A DNA stretch of 64,000 nt from FEN-1219 sp963810755 (GCA_963810755.1 CAWEOP010000003.1:868001-932000), one strand, 5' to 3'. Shown: positions 9,574-18,832, counted from the stretch's first letter. Made by a program: numbers and translations. The notes: generated by a model from the sequence alone, not told the origin.

Positions 9574-11636
9574 GCGAGTCGGGCACCGTCAGGCGCCTGA
9601 TCGAGCCGAATCGGCGGATCCTGATCGTCGACGACAATCGCTCGATCCACGAGGACTTCGGCAAGATCCTCGGCGGCGGCCGCGCCGACCGTGCCGACCT
9701 CGATGCGCTCGAAGCCGAAATTTTCGGCGCCGAGCAGGAGTCGTCGGCCGAGGGTTTCGACCTCGACTCCGCCTATCAAGGCGACGAAGCGCTGCAGAAG
9801 GTGAAGGCCGCGCTCGAACGCGGTGAGCCGTACGCACTGTTGTTCGTCGACGTGCGGATGCCGCCGGGGCTCGACGGCATCGAGACGACGGCCCGACTGC
9901 TGGAGCAGGACCCGGAAGTCGGCATCGTGATTTGCTCCGCCTACTCGGACCACAGCTGGGAAGAGATGACGGAGGCGTTTGGCACGACCGATCGCGTGCT
10001 GATCCTCAAGAAGCCGTTCGACACCGTCGAAGTGCGCCAGCTCGCGCACGCGCTCCACCGGCGCTGGGAGCTCGCACGGCTCGCGGCTCTGCGGGTCGAG
10101 GATCTGACGGCCGTGATCGAAGCACAGACGCGCGAGCTCAAAGCCGCGAACGAGGCGTTGAAGCGCGAGGCCGCGCTGCGTGAGGACGCACTGCGCCGGC
10201 TCGGCGAGTCGCACGAGCAGATCCGGGCGCTCGCCTATCAAGACGGGTTGACCGGCCTGCCGAACCGGCGACTGCTCAACGAGCACCTGGAGAAGGTGCT
10301 CGCGCGCGCGCGCCGCAAGAGCACCGAGTTCGCTGTGCTGTTCATCGACGTCGACAACTTCAAGCTCATCAACGACACGATCGGTCACCACGCGGCGGAC
10401 CTCGTGCTCAAGCAGCTCGCCGATTCGTTGAGCGAGCTCATCCGCTCCGACGACGTGCTCAGTCTTTATCTCGAGGAGACGGATCTCGCCGCGACGATCA
10501 CGACGGAGCCGATCGACGAGTCCGTGCTGTCGCGACTCGGCGGCGACGAGTTCATCATCCTGTTGCCCGATACGCGCGATCGTTTCGCGGCCGGCACGGT
10601 CGCGCGGCGCATCTTGAAGCACCTCGAGCAACCCATCCGGGCCGAGGGCCACGAGGTGTTCGTCACCGCGAGCCTCGGCATCGCGACGTTCCCCGAGGAC
10701 GGCCTCACTAGCGAGATCCTGATCCGCAACGCGGACACGGCCATGTACCACGCGAAGCAGCAGGGTAAGGCTGCGTTCCAGTACTACTCGGCCGCGATGA
10801 ACGCGGCCTCGGTCGAGCGCCTCACGCTCGAGAGCGGCCTGCGGCGGGCGCTCGAGGACGACGGCCTCGAGCTGCACTATCAACCGCAGGTCGACGTGCG
10901 CACCGGCCGGATCATCGGCGCGGAGGCGTTGCTGCGCTGGCATCATGCGCAGCGCGGCTTCATCTCGCCGTCCACGTTCATACCCATCGCCGAGGACTCC
11001 GGGCTCATCCTGCCGATCGGGGAGTGGGTCATCGAGCAGGCTTGCCGCCAGGCCATGGACTGGCAACGCTCGGGGTTGCCGAAGGTGCCGATCGCCGTGA
11101 ACGTATCGGGCGTGCAGGTGCGGCGCCAGGACCTTTGCGAGCTCGTGCGCAAAGCGCTTGCTGCGACGGGCCTCGAGCCGCAGATGCTGCGCATCGAGAT
11201 CACGGAAACCGTGATCGTGTCGGTGCGCGAGCGCGCGATCGAGCTCCTCGCTCAGCTGCGCGATCTCGGCGTGAACCTCGCGCTCGACGACTTCGGCACG
11301 GGGTACTCCTCGCTGAGCTATCTGAAGAGCTTCCCGATCAACATGCTGAAGATCGACCGGTCGTTCGTCGCGGAGATGCTCACGGACCATACGACTGCGT
11401 CGATCATCGAGGCGATCATCTCGATGGCGCGGATCCTCGGGCTCAGCGTGCTCGCCGAGGGAGTAGAGGACCAGGCACAGTTCGCGTTCCTGAAGCAGCT
11501 CGGCTGCGACGCGGTGCAGGGTTACTTATTCAGCACTCCCGTGCCTGCAGCGGAGTTCGCGAAGCTGCTCGCGTCGTTCGACGGTTCGTCGCTGGCCGCC
11601 ACCGTTCCGCTCAAGATGTCGGCCGTTCCGAAGTAG
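9570..11636 (+). CDS. Response regulator with GGDEF and EAL domains (c-di-GMP turnover)
   Basis: The 688-residue product starts at a GTG overlapping the sensor kinase stop (GTGA). The receiver domain has the acidic pair at 21-22, the probable phospho-acceptor Asp94 in LLFVDVRMPP and Lys148 in LKKPF; it contains about 25 extra residues between the first strand and the helix end. A coiled coil (about 180-220) leads to a GGDEF domain with intact GGDEF at 324-328. An EAL domain follows, with EALLRW from 452, the ITET and LDDFGTGYSSL metal motifs and AEGVE. Both synthesis and hydrolysis of c-di-GMP look possible. An insertion of roughly 23 residues splits the usual link between the RSDD segment and SRLGGDEF. 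Phosphorylation by the upstream kinase is inferred from the coupling. Confidence 0.93.
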   Translation: MSESGTVRRLIEPNRRILIVDDNRSIHEDFGKILGGGRADRADLDALEAEIFGAEQESSAEGFDLDSAYQGDEALQKVKAALERGEPYALLFVDVRMPPGLDGIETTARLLEQDPEVGIVICSAYSDHSWEEMTEAFGTTDRVLILKKPFDTVEVRQLAHALHRRWELARLAALRVEDLTAVIEAQTRELKAANEALKREAALREDALRRLGESHEQIRALAYQDGLTGLPNRRLLNEHLEKVLARARRKSTEFAVLFIDVDNFKLINDTIGHHAADLVLKQLADSLSELIRSDDVLSLYLEETDLAATITTEPIDESVLSRLGGDEFIILLPDTRDRFAAGTVARRILKHLEQPIRAEGHEVFVTASLGIATFPEDGLTSEILIRNADTAMYHAKQQGKAAFQYYSAAMNAASVERLTLESGLRRALEDDGLELHYQPQVDVRTGRIIGAEALLRWHHAQRGFISPSTFIPIAEDSGLILPIGEWVIEQACRQAMDWQRSGLPKVPIAVNVSGVQVRRQDLCELVRKALAATGLEPQMLRIEITETVIVSVRERAIELLAQLRDLGVNLALDDFGTGYSSLSYLKSFPINMLKIDRSFVAEMLTDHTTASIIEAIISMARILGLSVLAEGVEDQAQFAFLKQLGCDAVQGYLFSTPVPAAEFAKLLASFDGSSLAATVPLKMSAVPK

Positions 11637-11673
11637 CCTAAACGCGGCGCGCGCCGCGGCGAGAAAAGTCACC

Positions 11674-12564
11674 ATGTGCCGCTTCGTTCTGTATCTTGGA
11701 CCGCGTACGCGACTGAGCTCGTTGATCGTCGACCCCGATCATTCGCTGATCCGCCAGAGCGTGCACAGCGCCGAACGCGAGGAGCCGTTGAACGGGGATG
11801 GGTTCGGTATCGGCTGGTATGCGAACGAGCTCGCGCCCGAGCCCGCGGTGTTCCGCTCGATAACGCCGGCGTGGAACAACCGAAATCTTCAGAACTTGGC
11901 GCGCGTCGTCGCGAGCGACTGCGTGCTCGCGCACGTACGCGCGGCTACTCAATCGAGCGGCGTGAACGAGGCGAACTGTCATCCGTTCCGTTGGCGGCGC
12001 TACCTCTGCATGCACAACGGCGACATCGGCGATTTTCGCGAGGTGCGCCGCAAGCTGCTCGCGTCGATCGGCGACGAGGCTTTCGGCAACGTCTACGGAA
12101 GCACGGATTCCGAGCACTTCTTCGCGCTGTTCATCGACAGCTGGCTCGCGAGCACTGAGCAGGATCCGGCGCTCAGGATGGCGCTCGCGCTCGCGCAGTC
12201 GATCGACCGTGTGCTCGAGCTCGTGCGGTCGGTCGGCAGGGGCGGCGCGAGCTACTTGAACGTCGCGATCGCGGACGGCGATCACGCCGTCATCTCGCGG
12301 TTCACCGACGAGCCCGGCGGAAAACCCGAGTCGCTGTACTACTTCAGCGGCAACCTCTACCCGGACCTCCCGGATCCGCGGCGGCCCGGTCCACCCGCTC
12401 GTCACGAGGTGACCGTGAGCTCCGAGCGGCTTACCAGCGACCCGGGTTGGGCAGAAGTGCCCGCCGGTCAGATCATCATCTTGCGCCGCGACCGCGACCC
12501 CGAGTTCATCCCCGCCACCGTCCGGCCATCGGTCGTCTCGCCTAAATTCCGCGCGCTGCAGTAG
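11674..12564 (+). CDS. Class II glutamine amidotransferase (EgtC/YafJ-like)
   Basis: The protein of 296 residues starts MCRFVLYLG; Cys2 becomes the N-terminal nucleophile after Met removal, as in Ntn-type glutaminases. Other family marks are NGDGFGIGWY, HVRAAT, NCHPFRW, MHNGDIGDF and GSTDSEHFFA. Such proteins hydrolyse glutamine and pass ammonia or a gamma-glutamyl unit to a partner; EgtC acts in ergothioneine synthesis, but no other egt gene is present here. It is a single-domain, apparently monocistronic gene 37 bp after the GGDEF-EAL gene and ahead of a TonB-dependent receptor. The specific reaction is unknown. Confidence 0.88.
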   Translation: MCRFVLYLGPRTRLSSLIVDPDHSLIRQSVHSAEREEPLNGDGFGIGWYANELAPEPAVFRSITPAWNNRNLQNLARVVASDCVLAHVRAATQSSGVNEANCHPFRWRRYLCMHNGDIGDFREVRRKLLASIGDEAFGNVYGSTDSEHFFALFIDSWLASTEQDPALRMALALAQSIDRVLELVRSVGRGGASYLNVAIADGDHAVISRFTDEPGGKPESLYYFSGNLYPDLPDPRRPGPPARHEVTVSSERLTSDPGWAEVPAGQIIILRRDRDPEFIPATVRPSVVSPKFRALQ

Positions 12565-12834
12565 GGTCGAAACGCCCGCCGGCGCGCCTTTACCTTCTCG
12601 CCCGCCTGCGTGCGCGCCCGATCTCTGTGGCGCGATCGCCACGTGGTTTACATCTGTCAAATACCAAGCGGGCTGTGTAGACTGGCGTACCGGCGATTAC
12701 CAGTTGTTGGGAAACGTCAGACGCGGCGCCCCCTGCACGTCGGAGTGCAGCGCCGCAATCGCCGCTATCGCGCAATCGGGCAAAACGATAACCGTGCCGT
12801 TCGAACGGCCGCACTCACTAAAAAGGGGACCATC

Positions 12835-15258
12835 ATGTCGACCAACCAAGGCAATCGACGCGTGCAGCGTTGGGGTACCGGGCTGAGCTTTGCAGCCGGC
12901 ACCCTCGCTATCTGCGCTCCCGTCATGGCGCAGCAGCAAGGAGGGCTCGAGGAAATCGTCGTTACCGCGCGGTTCCGCGAGGAGAATCTCCAACAGACGC
13001 CGCTCGCGATCACCGCGTTCTCGGGCGAGAACCTGGAGGCGCGTAACCTCACGGACGTCACGCAGATTGATACGTTCTCGCCGAACACGATCATCCAACC
13101 GCTCGGCGCGGGCTGGGGCTCGACCGCCGCCGCGTTCATCCGCGGCATCGGCCTCGGCGACAACTCGCTGTCGTTCGAGCCCGGGGTTCCGATCTACATC
13201 GACGACGTCTATCACGGCCGTCCGCAAGGCGCGATCTTGGACCTGCTCGACCTCGAGCGCGTCGAGATCCTGCGCGGCCCGCAGGGCACGCTGTTCGGCA
13301 AGAACGCGATCGGCGGCACGATCCGGCTCGTCTCGCGCAAGCCCGAGGGCGACAACACGGGCGACGTCGAGGTGAAATTCGGCAGCTACGACCGCATCGA
13401 CCTGCGCGGCTCGTACGACATCGCGCTCGTGCCCGACAAGGTGTACGCGCGCTTCTCCGCGTCCTCGAAGCAGGCCGACGGGTACTTCAATATCCTCGAC
13501 TACGAATGCGTGAACGGCCCCGGGAGCCTAGGCGGCGGGGGCACCGGCATTCTGCCGGGCGCGACGCACACCGCGTTCGGCTTTCCGGTGCCGTTGCCTC
13601 CGACGGCCCCGATCAACCTCCACAGCCAGCTCGGCTCGCAGGACATCCGCACCGAGGACGGCTGCGTCGTCGATCACCTCGGCAACGAGAACGTGCAGAC
13701 GGGCCGCGCGGCATTCCGCTGGCTTCCGAGCGACAAAGTGGACATCAACTTCATCGCCGATATCACGCAGATGGACCAGGAAGGACCGTCGGACAAGTAC
13801 ACGTACCTGAACCCGCAGTTCAACTTCAACCAGCAGTTCAGCAACGGCGTCGCCGTGCCGGTGTTCAACCTGCCGTACGACACGCGCTTCATCACGAGCA
13901 GCCCGTACACGAGCTACCACCGCTTCGGCAGCGATCCGCTGTTCAACCGCGACGTCGAGAACGTGAACCAGATGGAGCACTGGGGCGTGTCGATGACGGT
14001 GGACTGGGAGTGGTCGGACAAGGTGCAGTTCAAGTCGATCACCTCGTATCGCGAGTTCGAGAACACGTTCGGACGTGACTCCGACGGCACGCCGCTTCCC
14101 GTCGACCACACGTGGGACACGAGCATCCACAATCAGACGACGCAGGAGTTTCAGATCACGGGCCTCGCCTTCGACGGCAAGCTCGACTGGGCCACCGGGC
14201 TCTTCATGTACGACGCGGACGACTCGAACCAGGGTTGGAACTTCCTGTATCCGTTCATTCTGTCCACGAACAACCACAAGGACGTGCAGACGATCGACAG
14301 CAAGGCGGTGTTCTTCCACGCGACCTACAACTTCACCGACGTGTTCAGCCTCACGGCCGGCGTGCGCTACACGGACGACTCGAAGAGCGTGAATATCTAC
14401 CGGCAAGACTTCCGCACTGGCACGGTAATCATCCCGAACACCGGAGTCAGCGTGGACGCGCAAGAGACCTCGCCGAAGATCGGCTTGAACTGGCAGCTCA
14501 AGCCGAACCTGCTCACTTACGTGCAGTGGGCCACGGGTTTCCGAGGCGGCGGCTTCGGTCCGCGGCCGGCGAATCCGCTGCAGGTGGCTGCGTTCGACGT
14601 CGAGGAGGACGAGACTCTCGAAGGCGGTGTGAAGACCGAGCTCAACGACGGCAAGCTGCGTCTGAACAGTGCGATCTTCTTCAGCGAAGTGACGAATCAG
14701 CAGCAGGGCACGCAGGAGTTCGATTCCTCGGGCGCGATCTGGTTCAGGACCGTCAACACCGGTAAATCGGAGTACAAGGGCGTCGAGCTCGAATTGCTGT
14801 CGAACCCGATCGATCCGCTCCAGATCGAGGCGTCGGTCGGCTACATCGACTACGACCGCGTCGACCCGGGCCGTTCGGGCCTGTGCCGCACGTTGCCGGA
14901 CGGCACGAGCTGCCCGGCGCCGCGGACGCCAGAGTGGACGGCGGCGCTCGGCGCGACCTACGACTGGGGCTTGTCGAATGGTGGCTCCATCGCGCTGCGC
15001 GGCAATGCGACGTACCAGTCGAAGATGTTCTTCGGCACCGATCCGATCAATGGCTTCCAGGATGCGTATACGTTAGTCGACGCGCGCCTCACGTGGATGT
15101 CGCCGGATCAGGGGTGGTCGATCGCGCTGTTCGGCACGAACTTGACCGACGAGGTGTACTTCAACGGCATGCTGAGCTTGGTCACGGTGCTCGGCCGCGA
15201 GCAGGGCAACGTCGCCGTGCCGCGTCAATGGGGTCTCGCGCTCAAGCGTTCGTTCTAA
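12835..15258 (+). CDS. TonB-dependent outer membrane receptor
   Basis: The protein has 807 residues. A signal peptide ends at ...ICAPVMAQ, and the mature N-terminus GLEEIVVTARFREENLQ is the TonB-box and plug start common in this superfamily. The plug (about 45-165) contains FIRGIGLGDNS, RVEILRGPQGTLFGKNAIGG and TIRLVSRKP. The rest is a 22-strand-type barrel ending in RQWGLALKRSF, with the terminal aromatic residue expected for Bam-mediated insertion. The ATG at 12835 follows AAGGGGA; the open frame before it has no signal peptide character. The ligand is unknown. The KPEGDNTGDVEVKFGSYDR style fits receptors of environmental Gammaproteobacteria and sphingomonads. An intrinsic terminator follows. 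Confidence 0.93.
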   Translation: MSTNQGNRRVQRWGTGLSFAAGTLAICAPVMAQQQGGLEEIVVTARFREENLQQTPLAITAFSGENLEARNLTDVTQIDTFSPNTIIQPLGAGWGSTAAAFIRGIGLGDNSLSFEPGVPIYIDDVYHGRPQGAILDLLDLERVEILRGPQGTLFGKNAIGGTIRLVSRKPEGDNTGDVEVKFGSYDRIDLRGSYDIALVPDKVYARFSASSKQADGYFNILDYECVNGPGSLGGGGTGILPGATHTAFGFPVPLPPTAPINLHSQLGSQDIRTEDGCVVDHLGNENVQTGRAAFRWLPSDKVDINFIADITQMDQEGPSDKYTYLNPQFNFNQQFSNGVAVPVFNLPYDTRFITSSPYTSYHRFGSDPLFNRDVENVNQMEHWGVSMTVDWEWSDKVQFKSITSYREFENTFGRDSDGTPLPVDHTWDTSIHNQTTQEFQITGLAFDGKLDWATGLFMYDADDSNQGWNFLYPFILSTNNHKDVQTIDSKAVFFHATYNFTDVFSLTAGVRYTDDSKSVNIYRQDFRTGTVIIPNTGVSVDAQETSPKIGLNWQLKPNLLTYVQWATGFRGGGFGPRPANPLQVAAFDVEEDETLEGGVKTELNDGKLRLNSAIFFSEVTNQQQGTQEFDSSGAIWFRTVNTGKSEYKGVELELLSNPIDPLQIEASVGYIDYDRVDPGRSGLCRTLPDGTSCPAPRTPEWTAALGATYDWGLSNGGSIALRGNATYQSKMFFGTDPINGFQDAYTLVDARLTWMSPDQGWSIALFGTNLTDEVYFNGMLSLVTVLGREQGNVAVPRQWGLALKRSF

Positions 15259-15293
15259 CGAGGACGCGGGCGATCCCACGCTTGCGACGCACG

Positions 15294-15327
15294 GGCCGAA
15301 CCTGGCGACGGGTTCGGCCTTTTTTTT
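15294..15327 (+). terminator. Rho-independent terminator of the TonB receptor gene
   Basis: A 9-bp stem (GGCCGAACC at 15294-15302 with GGTTCGGCC at 15311-15319) has an 8-base loop and is followed by eight T residues. It lies 35 bp after the receptor stop and before the convergent VIT gene. Confidence 0.92.
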
Positions 15328-15363
15328 CTCGCGACGAATTCGCTTCGGCCGCGCGGCTCGCAG

Positions 15364-16059
15364 TTAAACGACGGTGCCGACGAGCTCGCCGATCCCGGCC
15401 GTGAGCGCCATCGCGAGCGCGCCCCAGAACGTCACGCGCGCCACGCCCACGGCGATCCTAGCGCCGCCGGCTCGCGCCGCGACGCCGCCGAGCAGCGCGA
15501 GGCAGACGAGCGACGTTGCCGCGATGACTACGAGGACATTCGCCGGCGAGGCGAGCGCTGCCACGAGCAGCGGCAGCGCCGCGCCGACCGCGAAGCTCCC
15601 GGCGGAGGCGAGTGCCGCTTGGAGCGGCCTCGCGGTGACGACGCTCGAGATTCCGAGCTCGTCGCGCGCGTGCGCGCCGAGCGCGTCGTGCGCCATGAGC
15701 TGCTTTGCCACCGTGCGCGCGAGCGCGGGCTCGAGCCCGCGGCCGATGTAGATCGCAGTGAGCTCGTTGTGCTCGGCCGCGTTGTCGGTCTCGATCTCGC
15801 GGCGCTCGCGCTCGAGATCCGCCTTTTCCGTGTCCGCTTGCGAGTGCACCGACACGTATTCGCCGGCCGCCATCGACATCGCGCCTGCGACGAGCCCGGC
15901 GCTGCCCGCGATGAGAAGGCTCGAGTGGCTCGCGTCGGCGGCCGCGACACCGAGCAGCAGGCTCGCGGTCGACACGATGCCGTCGTTCGCGCCGAGCACC
16001 GCGGCCCGCAGCCAGCCGATGCGGTTAGTGCGATGCCGTTCCCAATGGCGCGTCGGCAT
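15364..16059 (-). CDS. VIT1/CCC1 family iron/manganese transporter
   Basis: The 231-residue membrane protein carries the family signature RIGWLRAAVLGANDGIVSTAS at its start, then GLVAGAMSMAAGEYVSV and a cytosolic Glu-rich helix region (QADTEKADLERERREIE), which in plant VIT1 binds metal at the membrane face. The C-terminal half has three hydrophobic helices. The family moves Fe2+ or Mn2+ out of the cytosol. I chose the ATG at 16057-16059, matching the common MxxRHxExHR start; an ATG 11 codons upstream adds a Pro/Arg-rich leader. It is followed by the TonB receptor terminator in convergent orientation. Confidence 0.88.
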   Translation of the reverse strand: MPTRHWERHRTNRIGWLRAAVLGANDGIVSTASLLLGVAAADASHSSLLIAGSAGLVAGAMSMAAGEYVSVHSQADTEKADLERERREIETDNAAEHNELTAIYIGRGLEPALARTVAKQLMAHDALGAHARDELGISSVVTARPLQAALASAGSFAVGAALPLLVAALASPANVLVVIAATSLVCLALLGGVAARAGGARIAVGVARVTFWGALAMALTAGIGELVGTVV

Positions 16060-16115
16060 GTCAGCGTTTCGCGGGGGGAGTCGTACCCGCAACCTCTTCG
16101 ATAGTCATGTGCCTC

Positions 16116-16700
16116 TCAATGCTCGTGCTGGCGCAGCGCGTTTTCGATGCGCCGATCGGGGATCAGCCAGATCAGCGCGACGAGCACGTAGATCCCTTGG
16201 GCGATCCACTTCGCCCAAAACGTCGTGAGGATCGCGACCACGTAGAGGATCGGCGACAGCTTGCCTTTCCAGTCCGAGCCGATCGCGCGTCGCAGCACCG
16301 ACTCGGGCCCGTCCGACGACATGATTACGCGCTGTAGGATGTAGTAGGCGATGGCGGCCATCAGCAGCACGCCGCCGTATACCGCGGAGGGCGTCTGCGC
16401 GAAATGATTCTCGCCCATCCAGCCCGTCGCGAACGGAAACAGCGAGAGCCAGAACAGCAGGTGCAGGTTCGCCCAGAGCGTGGTGCCGGTCACGCGGCCG
16501 CTGCTGTGCAGCAGGTGGTGGTGGTTGTTCCAATAAATGCCAACATACACGAAGCTCAGCACGTAGCTCAGGAACACCGGCAGCAGCGGCGCGAGCGTCG
16601 CGAGGTCCTCGCCGTGCGGCACGCGCAGCTCGAGCACCATGATCGTGATGATGATCGCGATCACTCCGTCGCTGAACGCCTCGAGGCGGTTCTTACCCAA
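16116..16700 (-). CDS. TMEM175 family (DUF1211) potassium channel-like membrane protein
   Basis: This 194-residue protein begins MGKNRLEAFSDGVIAIIIT, which is the RxxxFSDGV signature on the first pore-lining helix of bacterial TMEM175 channels. Further segments are YVGIYWNNHHHLLH, NLHLLFWLSLFPF and several hydrophobic helices, giving the usual six. Bacterial TMEM175 proteins form tetrameric, weakly selective K+ channels. It lies 57 bp upstream of the VIT gene on the same strand, so cotranscription is possible. Nothing unusual is seen in the motifs. Confidence 0.87.
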   Translation of the reverse strand: MGKNRLEAFSDGVIAIIITIMVLELRVPHGEDLATLAPLLPVFLSYVLSFVYVGIYWNNHHHLLHSSGRVTGTTLWANLHLLFWLSLFPFATGWMGENHFAQTPSAVYGGVLLMAAIAYYILQRVIMSSDGPESVLRRAIGSDWKGKLSPILYVVAILTTFWAKWIAQGIYVLVALIWLIPDRRIENALRQHEH

Positions 16701-16975
16701 GCGCTTCTGGCCTGTTTTCGACGCTCCGCTTACCGGCGACGGAGTGCGCGACGAACGTCATTTTCAAACGGCCTCTGTCTTGGCGGTACGCCGAGAAAGG
16801 GCGCAGGCTAAACGGTTCGCACGGTTTTGGAAACTGAGCCGGCCGGAATGCACCAACAAGCGAAGTGCGACGCCCTTCGCAGTGCCGAGAACCAAGCCTG
16901 GACGGCGGGGCGGTCGGGGCACGATATTTGCTCATCCGGCCACGGTATGGACGGCCGGTGAGAGATTTCAGACTC

Positions 16976-18376
16976 GTGAACGAGCATCCCGTCGGTCCCA
17001 GGGAAAAGGCGCTCGAGGTCAACCTCGACCCGCGCCATTACGGAACCTTCGCCGAGATCGGCGCGGGGCAGGAAGTCGTTCGCTGGTTCTTCCGCGCGGG
17101 CGGCGCGGCTGGCACGATCGCGAAGAGCATCTCCGCTTACGACATGAAAGTAAGCGACGCGATCTACGGCACCTGTGCGCGTTACGTGCATCGCGACCGC
17201 CTGCAATCGATGCTCGATTACGAGCAACGGCTCAACGTCGAGCGGCTCGGCGGAATGCGCGGCGACAGCACCATGTTCTTCGCGTTCGCCGACACGGTTT
17301 CCGCGCGCAGTTTCCGCGGCAACAACGAGTGCCACGGCTGGATGGGGATCAAGTACCAGGCGCGGCCGGGCGGCCCCGACCACCAGATCGTCGTCCATGT
17401 GCGCATGCTCGACGTCGAGAATGCGCTCCAACAGGAGGCGCTCGGCATCGTCGGAGTGAATCTCGTCTACGGTGCGTGCTTCCTGCACGACGAGCCCGAG
17501 GCGCTGCTCGAGTCGCTGCTCGACGGGCTCAGCACGAACCGGATCGAGATCGACGTCGTCGACTTCGCCGGCGACGACTTCGGTCACGTCGACAACCGTG
17601 TGATGAGCTTGCGGCTCGTGCAGCTCGGCCTCACGGGTGTGGCGATGTTCTCTGCCGAAGGCAAGGTGCTTCAGCCCTCGGAGGTTCTCTACAAGAAGCC
17701 GGTGCTCATCGAGCGCGGCCGGTTCCGCCCCGTGACGTACGTGAATCTCGATCTCGCGGCTGCGGCGCTCGAGAAGTTCGAGTCGGAGAGCGGCGACGTC
17801 GCGCCCGGCGAGACGGTGTCGATCATGGAAATCACGATGCGCAACCTGATGCGCGAGGGTGAGGTCGACTTGGGCGACTTCATCAGCCGCGCAGAGGTGC
17901 TCGCGACGACGGGACACACCGTGATGATCTCGGACTTCGCCGAGTACTACAGGCTCGCGGCCTATCTATTTCGCTACACGAGCCGCCGCATCGGCCTCGC
18001 GATGGGTGCGATGAACCTACGCGAGATCTTCGACGAGTCGCGCTGCGCGCAGCTCGAGGGCGGAATCCTCGAGAGCTTCGGCCGTCTCTTCAAGAACAAC
18101 CTGAAGATCTTCGTCTACCCATACGTCGACCAGAAGACGCGCGAGCTCGTCACGATCGACAAGCTCGAGCTCGACCCGTCGCTGCGGCAGCTCTTCGGCT
18201 ACCTCGTGGACCGGCGCTGCATCGTGCAGCTCACCAACATCAATCACGCGTATCTGAACATCTATTCGCCCGACGTGCTCAGCAAGATCAGCGCGAAGAG
18301 CACGGAGTGGGAGTCGATGGTGCCGCCCGACGTCGCGAACGCGATCAAGTCGCGCGGGCTGTTCGGTTACTCGTAA
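16976..18376 (+). CDS. Conserved protein of unknown function, often labelled nicotinate-nucleotide adenylyltransferase or TonB receptor
   Basis: The product has about 466 residues and no signal peptide or membrane helix. Strongly patterned segments are VNLDPRHYGTFAEIGAGQEV, RWFFRAGGAAGTIAKSISAYDM, VSDAIYG, LGMTGVAMF-like LGLTGVAMFS and the end IKSRGLFGY. I recognise these from a widespread family of about 480 residues whose members are labelled inconsistently in databases. No Rossmann HxGH motif or plug domain is visible, so neither label is supported. The start is uncertain: GTG at 16976 or GTG at 16958 fit best, since homologs begin near EVNLDP. It is flanked by a divergent TMEM175 gene and a convergent DUF606 gene. 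Confidence 0.7.
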   Translation: MNEHPVGPREKALEVNLDPRHYGTFAEIGAGQEVVRWFFRAGGAAGTIAKSISAYDMKVSDAIYGTCARYVHRDRLQSMLDYEQRLNVERLGGMRGDSTMFFAFADTVSARSFRGNNECHGWMGIKYQARPGGPDHQIVVHVRMLDVENALQQEALGIVGVNLVYGACFLHDEPEALLESLLDGLSTNRIEIDVVDFAGDDFGHVDNRVMSLRLVQLGLTGVAMFSAEGKVLQPSEVLYKKPVLIERGRFRPVTYVNLDLAAAALEKFESESGDVAPGETVSIMEITMRNLMREGEVDLGDFISRAEVLATTGHTVMISDFAEYYRLAAYLFRYTSRRIGLAMGAMNLREIFDESRCAQLEGGILESFGRLFKNNLKIFVYPYVDQKTRELVTIDKLELDPSLRQLFGYLVDRRCIVQLTNINHAYLNIYSPDVLSKISAKSTEWESMVPPDVANAIKSRGLFGYS

Positions 18377-18379
18377 CCG

Positions 18380-18832
18380 TCAGCGCCGCAAGGCGAGGAA
18401 GACGCCGATCACCATCAGAGCGGCGCCGAGCAAGCGCGTCGGGGTCAACGCGAACGTGAGCGAGCGCAGCACCCCGTAGTGGTCGATCGCGAGCGCCGAG
18501 ATCACTTGGCCCGCGACGACCAACGCGATCGCGGCGCCGACCCCCAGGCGCGGGCTCAAGAACGTGATCGTGAACACGTAGAACGCCACGATGAACCCGC
18601 CGCTGTAGCTCCACCACGGCGCCTGCTTGAGATCCGCCAACGTCGGCACTCCCTGGCCGGCCGCGAGCACCGTGAGCGCCGTCGCGGCGGCCGCGACGAG
18701 GAACAGCGTCATCGCCGCGAACGGCACGTTGCCGCCGACCGCGCGGCTCAACGCGGAGTTCGAGGCGGCCTGCACGGGGATCAACGCTCCGCTCGCGAGT
18801 GCGAGCAGCCAGAGCAATGGCGTCGTCGTCAT
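18380..18832 (-). CDS. DUF606/YdcZ-type small DMT transporter
   Basis: This 150-residue, five-helix membrane protein has the hallmark sequence of the DUF606 family: LASGALIPVQAASNSALSRAVG at the start, WWSYSGGFIVAFYVF in the middle, and SPRLGVGAAIALVVAGQVISAL followed by DHYG near the end. Members form small drug/metabolite-type transporters whose substrates are mostly unknown. GGAG lies 11 bases ahead of the ATG at 18830-18832; the GTG 4 codons earlier would place the same sequence too close. It ends 3 bp from the convergent stop of the preceding plus-strand gene. Confidence 0.85.
   Translation of the reverse strand: MTTTPLLWLLALASGALIPVQAASNSALSRAVGGNVPFAAMTLFLVAAAATALTVLAAGQGVPTLADLKQAPWWSYSGGFIVAFYVFTITFLSPRLGVGAAIALVVAGQVISALAIDHYGVLRSLTFALTPTRLLGAALMVIGVFLALRR

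Noticed and set aside
9462..11390. A 642-codon minus-strand frame opposite the GGDEF-EAL gene
   Set aside because: Its composition (Arg, Glu, Val, His, Leu) is that of an antisense shadow; the plus strand carries complete GGDEF and EAL motifs.
12565..12834. Possible cobalamin riboswitch before the TonB-dependent receptor
   Set aside because: I looked for the B12 box and found none; only a small CTGCAC/GTGCAG hairpin is present.
16060..16115. Possible tRNA 3' part between the VIT and TMEM175 genes
   Set aside because: A GGGGGGAGTCG-type stretch looked suggestive, but there is no T-arm, anticodon arm or acceptor pairing.
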